NCBI GenBank assembly: GCA_016927185.1
Contig: JAFGND010000100.1
Span: forward strand, 1 to 16,251
Origin: Candidatus Coatesiibacteriota bacterium
GTDB taxonomy: Bacteria; JAFGND01
Direction of reading: 5' to 3'
Length of the DNA stretch: 16,251 bases
Below the pieces are notes generated by a model. It searched no databases, was not told the origin of the DNA, and was given only the letters and a program-made list of their open reading frames with translations. The stretch's first letter is position 1. Every line of letters begins with the position of its first letter. Position numbers and translations under genes: made by a program. Below, piece by piece: positions 7,483-14,168 of this stretch.

Positions 7483-8205
7483 ATGTATAAAAATGAAAGT
7501 GATTTCTTGAATGCCCTTGAAAGAGGAGACAGAAAAGCATTAAAAGCTTTTTATGACAGATTGTCTTTACAGAATGAAGATTCTGATTTTTATAAAGAGA
7601 TTGATGAAATAGTAACAAGGAAGAACAGGGAGGAATTGACAGAATTCATAAACCGAAAAAGTGGAGTGGATTATAACTCTTTTCTGAAAACCGCTCCTGT
7701 TAATATTCTCTTGATTTTCTTCCTGATGGCAATGCTTTTCTCTGCCTGCAATAAATCTTCCTTCAGTCAGGAATCAGAAACTAAAATTACCCAAACAGAA
7801 AGCAATCTTCTGAATGCTGAAAGCACTGATTATAATGAAGATGAGTCAAGTTCTTCGGATTCTACTGATATAGAAAAACTAAGAGGAAAGGTTTATATTT
7901 ATATTGTGAAAGCTCAGCTTCCAACCGGAGAAAAAAGAAGACTGAAAGCAGTACTGAAAAAAGCATCCAGGCAGACAATAGTTGATAACAAAAGCGACTT
8001 ATCAAAGCTTTTTAAGGAAAATGATCCTGAAAAGATTGCCCAGCTGCTGGAGGAAATGATATTGTTTCAGGCAGCTAATGAAACAAGCCCTATTAATCCC
8101 AATATTCATGTGAAATATAAAGGCGTAGATTTTTCTGAAAATTCTGATAGTCTTAACAAATTACCCAAGCCTGTTCCCGCTTACAAGGGTGTTGACTTTT
8201 CTTGA
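7483..8205 (+). CDS. Membrane-anchored protein with C-terminal YKGVDFS repeats; candidate precursor for adjacent radical SAM enzymes
   Basis: 240 residues; I do not recognise the family. Layout: residues 1-70 are charged and mostly helical-looking, with no signal peptide. Residues 71-88 are hydrophobic and end in LMAMLFSAC, with the protein's only Cys (C89) in a lipobox-like setting, although -3 is Phe rather than Leu. Residues 95-131 are a Ser/Glu/Asp-rich linker. Residues 132-196 are charged and helical (LKAVLKKAS, KLFKENDPEKIAQLLEEM). The tail carries YKGVDFS twice, at 212-218 and 234-240, the second ending the protein, with Pro-rich spacers (SPINPN, LPKPVP). The two radical SAM/SPASM genes follow after 5 and 1 bases. 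By analogy with RiPP clusters, the tail may be a two-copy core that they modify. Alternatives: an anchored protein whose tail binds a partner, or a lipoprotein with an unusually long n-region. Gene firm; role inferred. Confidence 0.8.
   Translation: MYKNESDFLNALERGDRKALKAFYDRLSLQNEDSDFYKEIDEIVTRKNREELTEFINRKSGVDYNSFLKTAPVNILLIFFLMAMLFSACNKSSFSQESETKITQTESNLLNAESTDYNEDESSSSDSTDIEKLRGKVYIYIVKAQLPTGEKRRLKAVLKKASRQTIVDNKSDLSKLFKENDPEKIAQLLEEMILFQAANETSPINPNIHVKYKGVDFSENSDSLNKLPKPVPAYKGVDFS
8116..8136 (+). repeat. First copy of the heptapeptide-coding repeat YKGVDFS
   Basis: Codons 212-218 of the 240-aa protein read TAT AAA GGC GTA GAT TTT, then TCT. The same seven residues recur 15 residues downstream. 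The copies differ at the third base in five of seven codons (Tyr, Lys, Gly, Val, Asp), all silent. This shows conservation of the peptide rather than a fresh DNA duplication. Confidence 0.8.
8182..8202 (+). repeat. Second copy of YKGVDFS at the extreme C-terminus
   Basis: Codons 234-240 read TAC AAG GGT GTT GAC TTT, then TCT, directly followed by the TGA stop. The copy follows a Pro-rich stretch (LPKPVPA). Its position as the last seven residues, exactly matching the first copy, suggests a recognised or processed terminal unit. Confidence 0.8.
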
Positions 8206-8210
8206 GATAA

Positions 8211-9293
8211 ATGCTTTTCCTGTTAAAGAGAATAAAGAGAATCCCAATCTATTGTGTCTGGGAAATAACAAATGCCTGTAATTTGCGTTGCGTTCATTGT
8301 GAATCATCTTCTGGCAAACCAAGAAAAGATGAATTGACTACTGAAGAAGCTCTTTCTTTATGCAATGATTTGAAGGAAATCGGGACAAGAAAAATCAATT
8401 TATCAGGTGGAGAACCTCTTGTCAGAAAAGACTGGAAAATAATCGCTTCCAGATTGAAAGAACTTGGGCTGGAAGTCAATCTGATAACCAACGGTCTTCT
8501 ATTCAACAAGGAAATTGTGCAATTTTGTCTTGATATCAATATTGACTGGATATCGATAAGCATTGATGGAATGCCTGAAACTCACGATTCAATAAGGCTT
8601 TTCCCAGGGAAAAGAAAGGATATGTCACCTTTCAGAAGTGCTTATCAGGCACTTGTTCTGTCAAAGTCGAGCGGTTTGAAAACGAGCGTTATAACCCATA
8701 TAAATGGCAGGAATTTAAACGAACTTAATGAACTTCATGAATTATTATCTATAATACCAATAGATGGATGGCAGCTGCAGTTAGGAACTCCGCAGGGAAG
8801 AATGAAAAATACAGAGGAGAATTACCTGATATCTCCATCTAAACTTCCTTATATAGCTGAATTCATTATGCATAAGCAGTTAAGGCCTTTCAAGATCGTT
8901 TCAACCGATGATATTGGATATTATACTGAATATGAACCTTATTTAAGAGATTCGGGAAAAGATTATATCCCCTACTGGGTGGGTTGTTATGCTGGAATAC
9001 TTGGAATTGCAATAGAAAGTAATGGGGATGTTAAAGGCTGTCCATCAATGCCTTCCTGGATGAATGAAGGAAATATAAGGAAAAGAAAGTTGAAGGATAT
9101 ATGGGAAGATGATAATCTATTCGCATATAACAGAAAATGGAATGGAAAATACTTGAAGGGATTCTGCAGAAAGTGCGAATTCAGGAGAATCTGCAGAGCT
9201 GGTTGCAAGTCGTTTGCATTGGCATCAACTGGTTCCATCTATGAAAACAAGCACTGTTTGTACAGAGTGCAGGCACTAGGATTGAAGGATTGA
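8211..9293 (+). CDS. Radical SAM/SPASM domain protein 1 (probable peptide-modifying enzyme)
   Basis: 360 residues. The radical SAM [4Fe-4S] motif is C23-x3-C27-x2-C30 (ACNLRCVHC), within VWEITNACNLRC. SAM-binding GGEP is at 66-69 and SIDG at 117-120. The C-terminal SPASM region has seven cysteines: C259, C277, C319, C322, C328, C332 and C349. This fits the CX2CX5CX3C pattern and two auxiliary clusters. Enzymes of this build, such as PqqE and sactipeptide or cyclophane synthases, mostly modify peptides in the cytoplasm. No separate PqqD-like recognition domain is visible in it or nearby. It starts 5 bases after the 240-aa gene; the Shine-Dalgarno is weak, so translation is probably coupled. 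It is paralogous to the next gene. Class firm; reaction unknown. Confidence 0.93.
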   Translation: MLFLLKRIKRIPIYCVWEITNACNLRCVHCESSSGKPRKDELTTEEALSLCNDLKEIGTRKINLSGGEPLVRKDWKIIASRLKELGLEVNLITNGLLFNKEIVQFCLDINIDWISISIDGMPETHDSIRLFPGKRKDMSPFRSAYQALVLSKSSGLKTSVITHINGRNLNELNELHELLSIIPIDGWQLQLGTPQGRMKNTEENYLISPSKLPYIAEFIMHKQLRPFKIVSTDDIGYYTEYEPYLRDSGKDYIPYWVGCYAGILGIAIESNGDVKGCPSMPSWMNEGNIRKRKLKDIWEDDNLFAYNRKWNGKYLKGFCRKCEFRRICRAGCKSFALASTGSIYENKHCLYRVQALGLKD

Positions 9294-9294
9294 A

Positions 9295-10362
9295 TTGAAT
9301 ATCAGAAATCCACAATATCTTGTATGGGAATTCACACTAGCTTGTAATATGAGATGCAAGCTTTGTGGAAGTTCAGCTGGCAAACCGAGAAAAAATGAAC
9401 TTAATACTCAGGAAGTAATGAAATTATGTGAGCAAATCAGGGAACTCAAGGTAAACAGGATAAGCCTTATGGGAGGGGAACCTTTTATAAGGAATGACTG
9501 GGAGCTAGTGCTGGATTTCTTTCATGGAACTGAACAGGAAGTTGAGTTTATTTCAAATGGATTGCTGGTTGACAAGAAGATTGCAAAGAAACTGAGGCAT
9601 TATGATATTTACGGAATTTCCTTTTCCCTTGATGGAACCGAGGAAATCAATGACAAACTCAGGAATTTCAAAGGGAGTTACAAGGCGATAAGGAGAGCAG
9701 TTGAAACATGCCAGGAAGAGGGTTTGAGAGTAGGCATCATTTCACAGATAAACAAATATAATATCAATAGCATTAAGGAATTGTATAATATTCTTGTTGA
9801 ATGGCAGATTGATGGATGGCAAATCCAGTTAACTAATCCGCTTGGTAATGCAAAAGCATCGAAATTGATAGTTGATGAAGATGATATAATACTCCTGCAT
9901 GACAGTATTCTAGAGATTCCAAAAGACAGGCAACTTGATATTTTCTTTGCTGATGATATTGGTTATTTTTGTGATTATGAACCTTTCCTTAGAAGCAGCT
10001 ACCTGCAGAATGGTGTATGGCTTGGTTGTCAGGCAGGACTGCTGGTCTCTGGCTTGACAAGTGATGGAGGTGTAAAGGGATGTCTCAGCCTTCCGGATGA
10101 GTTCATAGAAGATAATGTAAGAAAAAGGTCATTTGTGGAAATCTGGAATGACAAGAATCTCTTTTCCTATAACAGGATTGGACATGAGCTCCATGGTTTT
10201 TGCAGGGAATGCGATTTTGCAAAGCTGTGCAAGGGAGGATGCAGCAGTCTTGCATATTCAACAATGGGGCATTTAGGTGAGATAAAGCATTGCTGGCACA
10301 GGATTATGAAATCTCGATCACAACAGGACAGTGATCAGAACCCATTACATCCTCAAGAATGA
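9295..10362 (+). CDS. Radical SAM/SPASM domain protein 2 (tandem paralogue)
   Basis: 355 residues from a TTG one base after the previous stop, with AAGGAT about 4-5 bases upstream. The cluster motif is C17-x3-C21-x2-C24 (ACNMRCKLC), GGEP is at 60-63, and SLDG at 111-114. SPASM cysteines are C245, C263, C303, C306, C312, C316 and C333, the same spacing plan as enzyme 1. The two share blocks such as IDGWQ(L/I)QL and DDIGY-x2-(E/D)YEP(Y/F)LR, so they arose by duplication. Differences such as SLMGGEP for NLSGGEP and a less charged N-terminus suggest divided roles or a heteromeric pair. The last ~19 codons overlap the end of the exodeoxyribonuclease gene on the other strand. Class firm; reaction unknown. 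Confidence 0.93.
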   Translation: MNIRNPQYLVWEFTLACNMRCKLCGSSAGKPRKNELNTQEVMKLCEQIRELKVNRISLMGGEPFIRNDWELVLDFFHGTEQEVEFISNGLLVDKKIAKKLRHYDIYGISFSLDGTEEINDKLRNFKGSYKAIRRAVETCQEEGLRVGIISQINKYNINSIKELYNILVEWQIDGWQIQLTNPLGNAKASKLIVDEDDIILLHDSILEIPKDRQLDIFFADDIGYFCDYEPFLRSSYLQNGVWLGCQAGLLVSGLTSDGGVKGCLSLPDEFIEDNVRKRSFVEIWNDKNLFSYNRIGHELHGFCRECDFAKLCKGGCSSLAYSTMGHLGEIKHCWHRIMKSRSQQDSDQNPLHPQE

Positions 10363-11065
10363 ATGATTTTTGTATCTTGTCTTTGAAATTCTTGCTGACA
10401 AAGAAATAATCAATCCTCCAGCCTATATTCCTCTCTCTTGCTCTTGTTTTATAATCCCACCAGCTGTAATGTCCTGCTTCCTTGACAAACATTCTGTATG
10501 TATCAATATAACCATTTTTTACGAATTTATCCATCCATGCTCTTTCTATTGGAAGAAAGCCTGATGTATTTTCATTTTCTTTTGGTCTTGCGAGATCTAT
10601 TTCGTGGTGTGCTGTATTGAAATCACCGCATATAATCAGTTTCTTGCCTTTTTGTAACAAACTGTTAGCGAAATCAAGAAAAGCATCATAAAATGCCAGT
10701 TTATAATCGAGCCTTTCCTTAGACATCTGCCCATTTGGATAATAGATATTAATGAGAGTGAATTCCTTGTAATGTATTATCAGGTTTCTTCCTTCATTAT
10801 CAAATCTTTCTATTCCTAATTTTGTTTCCACTTTATCAGGTTTCTTCTTTGAAAAAACTGCTACCCCACTGTAGCCTTTTCTTTCTGCAAACGAGTAATA
10901 TTTCTCGTATTCTTTCAGATCATTTATTTCTGGAGGGATTTGATCTCCCTGCAATTTTGTTTCCTGAAGGCAAACTATTTCTGGTTTGAAATCATCTATC
11001 CATTCAACAAATCCTTTTTTCATGATTGCCCTTAGACCATTTACATTCCAGGAAGTGATTTTCAT
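10304..11065 (-). CDS. xthA: Exodeoxyribonuclease III (AP endonuclease, Mg-dependent)
   Basis: 253 residues, near the family's usual length. It cuts DNA at abasic sites and removes nucleotides from 3' ends in base excision repair. Key residues are visible: N7 in SWNVNG, the metal ligand E35 in CLQETK, Y109 in IYYPNG, D148 and N150 in ICGDFN, and the D244-H245 pair in GSDHCP near the C-terminus. SWWDY (201-205) and WRIDYFFVS (216-224) are also standard. The ATG at 11065 follows AGGAAA. It lies 25 bases after the beta-barrel gene on the same strand, so it may be the last gene of the transporter operon. Its 3' end overlaps the second radical SAM gene by 59 bases, tail to tail. Confidence 0.95.
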   Translation of the reverse strand: MKITSWNVNGLRAIMKKGFVEWIDDFKPEIVCLQETKLQGDQIPPEINDLKEYEKYYSFAERKGYSGVAVFSKKKPDKVETKLGIERFDNEGRNLIIHYKEFTLINIYYPNGQMSKERLDYKLAFYDAFLDFANSLLQKGKKLIICGDFNTAHHEIDLARPKENENTSGFLPIERAWMDKFVKNGYIDTYRMFVKEAGHYSWWDYKTRARERNIGWRIDYFFVSKNFKDKIQKSFILEDVMGSDHCPVVIEIS

Positions 11066-11090
11066 ATATTTTCCTTTCCAAATAATCCTT

Positions 11091-12227
11091 TTAAAAGACG
11101 ATAGATAACTTCAAATTGTTAACAACTCTACCGATTTTTTCAGGATCATATTCACTATATCTTTTTCCTTCAATAATTCCAAGTGAAATGTCAAGACTGG
11201 TATTCTTGAATATTGACCATTTTACATGTGGAGTAATAACAAAAGAATCATCATTGATATTTATCAATCCTGCAATCAAATATGAAACAAGAATGTTTGG
11301 TGAATAAGATATCTCAATAATGCCATAATGAATTCCCTTATAAAAATCATCAGGTCTGTAATCAGATGTATCTTTGAATCCATAACCATTATAAAAGTAT
11401 TCGCCTAACATAAACAGCCTGTTTTCAAGAAAACTGTAATCTGCTCCTAACGTGAATTGTATCCTGTCCTTGAAACTATTTTTTTCAAGAGGATAGGTTC
11501 TGTAAAATCTGTAAAGCCCTTCTCCATGTACTCCAAGCAATAAATCTCCCTTGAAATCCAAACCAGCTACCTGGGGGTGACTTCCTGTTTCACTTCCTTC
11601 GAGATCCTTGCCTCTGTAAGAATATGATAATCCCATATCTAAGGATTCAATATTCAGATGTGATCGTATTCCAAGTTCACTGTGTCCTGGCCATTTATCA
11701 AGGATTGTCAGCAATGTTACATCAGATAATAACGCAAGAGGAAAGGAAAATTTCAATGCATCAATTCCCTTTCTTTCTGCAGTCATATCAAGGGAATTCA
11801 AATGATTGAAGAAATCAAGTGGTCTGAAATAGACACCTTGACCCCACGGTACTCTCTGCCTTCCTACGGTCATTTCACCTTTGCTAACTGGGATTGTTAT
11901 ATAAAGTCTTGATATTTCAATCAGCCCATTATCTATCCATTCCTTGAAAGTCTCGAATTGAGGAGGAATGTATTCTGTTTCGAAAGGATTTTGCGTTCCA
12001 GAAAGCAGGTAAAAATCAAGGGAACTGTAATATCTGACTTGTTTCTTATCAGGTTCTGAATAAGGACTTTCAAGCATCAATCTTATCCTGTTTTTCCAGC
12101 CCCATTCAAACTTCTTGCTTGTATCATAGACGATTATATCATCAATTTTTTCTTCCCCACTGAAATTGATTTCTTTGTTGCAGAAGAGTGAAAGCAGTAT
12201 TATTTCTATAATTAGACTTGCTATCAT
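11091..12227 (-). CDS. Outer-membrane beta-barrel protein of the ABC/LolA-like transport operon
   Basis: 378 residues. A hydrophobic N-terminus (MIASLIIEIILLSLF) serves as a likely signal peptide, unusual in having no early positive charge and a Glu at position 8. The body shows alternating hydrophobic/polar strands and ends LKLSIVF, with the terminal Phe expected of a barrel inserted by BAM. The block GRQRVPWGQG followed by FRPLDFFN resembles the GRQ-x3-WG signature of DUF1302-type and related barrels found next to LolA-like proteins and lipid transporters. The ATG overlaps the previous stop in an ATGA (12227-12224), and no clear Shine-Dalgarno is seen, so translation is coupled. An in-frame ATT nine codons upstream would give a Lys-rich n-region, but ATT starts are rare. 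Probably the outer-membrane receiver of the system. Confidence 0.8.
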   Translation of the reverse strand: MIASLIIEIILLSLFCNKEINFSGEEKIDDIIVYDTSKKFEWGWKNRIRLMLESPYSEPDKKQVRYYSSLDFYLLSGTQNPFETEYIPPQFETFKEWIDNGLIEISRLYITIPVSKGEMTVGRQRVPWGQGVYFRPLDFFNHLNSLDMTAERKGIDALKFSFPLALLSDVTLLTILDKWPGHSELGIRSHLNIESLDMGLSYSYRGKDLEGSETGSHPQVAGLDFKGDLLLGVHGEGLYRFYRTYPLEKNSFKDRIQFTLGADYSFLENRLFMLGEYFYNGYGFKDTSDYRPDDFYKGIHYGIIEISYSPNILVSYLIAGLININDDSFVITPHVKWSIFKNTSLDISLGIIEGKRYSEYDPEKIGRVVNNLKLSIVF

Positions 12228-12943
12228 GGCTTGAGGCTTTGTCTTGAAAATACGCTTTCATCAATTGCTACATCAAATTCGTACTGATAGATACCAAATT
12301 CAGTATAAGTATTCTTTCTCAGTACATTCTGAACTGTCATTTTTATTGGATAGTTCCTTTTCCCAACAGTCTTTATTTCATCGATTGTCATTATTCTCAA
12401 AAGTTTTCCGGATCTTGAATACCTTTCTTCTCTTAGTGCAACGAACCTTGATTTATCAATCCAGATTTTTCTTCTGTAATAAGTCAAATTACTTGTTTTT
12501 GCTTTAAGATCAAGCACATAGCAGTTCTTTCCATTTATTTCATCATCTTCTTCCTGTGAAATAGAATATCTTTCTTTCAGTTTTTGATTTTCAAGAGCAT
12601 CTTCATAAGAAAGATCGCTTCCCATCATACTTTCTCTTAGCATATGCCCTGATATTTTCATAATCTCCTCTGCTTCAGGAAAATATATCCACAATGATCC
12701 TTCTCTCTTGAGATATCTCACTCCCTTGTCTTCACTGTTGGTAAATATGATGAATGCTTTGTCTTTTCCTTTTGCCCAGGTTTTGTATGTCTTGGTTCTT
12801 GTTTCAGTTCCTATGTGTATTGTCATTTTCCCGTTATATCTTGCAGAAGTAAAAACCATGTTATCATCAACTTTCTGCAATATCTCATCCGGAGTTAATG
12901 CAAATAATTGGGACATAAAAAAAACCAATAATAAAACCATCAT
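12224..12943 (-). CDS. LolA-like periplasmic protein (outer-membrane lipoprotein-sorting family)
   Basis: 239 residues. Residues 1-15 (MMVLLLVFFMSQLFA) form a short signal peptide without a positive charge, with a likely cut before Leu16. The mature part begins LTPDEILQKVDDNM, a start common in proteins labelled outer membrane lipoprotein-sorting protein (COG2834, the PF17131-type LolA-like fold). GSLWIYFPEAEEIMKIS and SYEDALE are further family blocks. Such proteins are half-barrels that hold a lipid or lipoprotein acyl chain. There is no Cys after the signal, so it should be soluble in the periplasm. An upstream in-frame stop rules out a longer start, and AAGGATGG precedes the first ATG. 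It lies 10 bases after the permease stop and overlaps the barrel gene by 4 bases, so it is the likely shuttle of this system. Confidence 0.85.
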   Translation of the reverse strand: MMVLLLVFFMSQLFALTPDEILQKVDDNMVFTSARYNGKMTIHIGTETRTKTYKTWAKGKDKAFIIFTNSEDKGVRYLKREGSLWIYFPEAEEIMKISGHMLRESMMGSDLSYEDALENQKLKERYSISQEEDDEINGKNCYVLDLKAKTSNLTYYRRKIWIDKSRFVALREERYSRSGKLLRIMTIDEIKTVGKRNYPIKMTVQNVLRKNTYTEFGIYQYEFDVAIDESVFSRQSLKP

Positions 12944-12953
12944 TTTTCCATCC

Positions 12954-14168
12954 TTATCCTCTTATTGCCTCAATGGCATTTTGTTTTGAAGCCAATCTTG
13001 CTGGTATTAGATTGGCAAGGCATGAAACAACAAAACCAATCAAGATAGAAACATAGATATTCCGTAAATTAAGCCTTGGATAAAGTACCGATGAAATTGG
13101 CATATCCACATTTTTTCCAAGGGATTGTATATTAATCCCGAAATATCCTAAAATTAATGAGCAGATACTTCCCATGATAGCACCAACGATGCATCCTAAA
13201 ACAGTTAGCACCAAACCTTCCAGCCAGAAAAGCGATAGAATTTCTATCCTGTTCAACCCCATGGCATTCAATATCCCGATTTCTTTTTTTCTCTCAAAAA
13301 CTATCATTATCATTGTATTGAGAATTACAAAACATGCAAGAGCAATTATTATGAAATAAAAAATCTGGTATATCGCAAAAGCAGTCTGGAATAATTTGTA
13401 CCAGTCACCCTGTTCCTGCCACGTCCTGATTATATAATCCTTTTTCAAATCTGTTTTCAGATCTTTTGCAATATTATCTGCATTGTCAATATTTTTTATA
13501 TAAATCAGTTGTTCAGTTGTCTTGTTTTTCATTCTTAGAAGATTTTGTGCATCATTAATATCTACCACGAACATGTTTTCATCAAAGCTGCTGAGTCCGA
13601 AATCCATCTCCCCAAGTATCTTGAATTTCATTGCATTAAGACCACCTTCTGATGTTACTGTTACAACAAGGATTCGGTCATTCAAACTCAGTTTCATTTT
13701 CTTCATCAATCCCTTACCCATAAGGATATTCTTTTTTTCATCATTGAAAAAGCTTCCTGATTTCACCTTTTTATCAAGCTTAAGAATCTCTTTGGCATCA
13801 TTCTTCTTTATCGCATATCCAAGAGCAAATTTGTTTTTTCCTTCGTTATATAACATCACTCCAAAATTTATTCTCGGTGAAATATGGATTATAGAACTAT
13901 TTTCTATTACAAGTGTATCAGGGATATTCATAGAGAGATTGTTTAGTCTTTCCTCTTTGTAATATCCTGTATCAACAATTTTTATATGGCCTAGTTGAAA
14001 ATCCGTCAATCCTTCCAAGACTGAAGTGAAGACTCCAGTTATATAACTTCTTACGAAAATAACTGAACCAACTCCTAAAGCTATAGAAAGTACAGCAAGA
14101 AGTGATCTTTTCTGATTTCTCCAGATATTCCTGTATGCTATCACTAGCAATAATTGAATCCTATACAT
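12954..14168 (-). CDS. FtsX/LolC/E-type ABC transporter permease 2
   Basis: 404 residues from the chosen start. A short cytoplasmic tail (AYRNIWRNQKRS) leads to membrane helix 1 (about 22-45). A large periplasmic MacB-type domain follows (about 46-262), then three helices near 268-291, 310-341 and 371-393. FERKKEIGILNAMG (291-304) is the FtsX-family coupling segment. The end, ARLASKQNAIEAIRG, matches the family's usual '.A...P.EAlr' tail. An ATG at 14189 would add seven residues (MLSRRCI) read out of frame over the previous gene's end. The ATG at 14168 was preferred because it gives the family-like N-terminus, a GAGG upstream and only an 8-base overlap. Partner of permease 1 and the ATPase; likely moves a lipid or lipoprotein out of the inner membrane. 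Confidence 0.9.
   Translation of the reverse strand: MYRIQLLLVIAYRNIWRNQKRSLLAVLSIALGVGSVIFVRSYITGVFTSVLEGLTDFQLGHIKIVDTGYYKEERLNNLSMNIPDTLVIENSSIIHISPRINFGVMLYNEGKNKFALGYAIKKNDAKEILKLDKKVKSGSFFNDEKKNILMGKGLMKKMKLSLNDRILVVTVTSEGGLNAMKFKILGEMDFGLSSFDENMFVVDINDAQNLLRMKNKTTEQLIYIKNIDNADNIAKDLKTDLKKDYIIRTWQEQGDWYKLFQTAFAIYQIFYFIIIALACFVILNTMIMIVFERKKEIGILNAMGLNRIEILSLFWLEGLVLTVLGCIVGAIMGSICSLILGYFGINIQSLGKNVDMPISSVLYPRLNLRNIYVSILIGFVVSCLANLIPARLASKQNAIEAIRG

Noticed and set aside
8116-8202. Thioether (sactipeptide or ranthipeptide) chemistry on the YKGVDFS tail
   Set aside because: The only Cys in the protein is C89 at the membrane segment, far from the tail.
8116-8202. XYG splicease-type substrate (Tyr-Gly excision)
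   Set aside because: The tail has Tyr-Lys-Gly, not Tyr-Gly, so the known splicease motif is absent.
7483-8205. 240-aa protein as an ordinary lipoprotein or as two genes joined by a frameshift
   Set aside because: The start is supported by a near-perfect ribosome site, and I found no convincing internal start before the hydrophobic segment; the frame is continuous with even composition.
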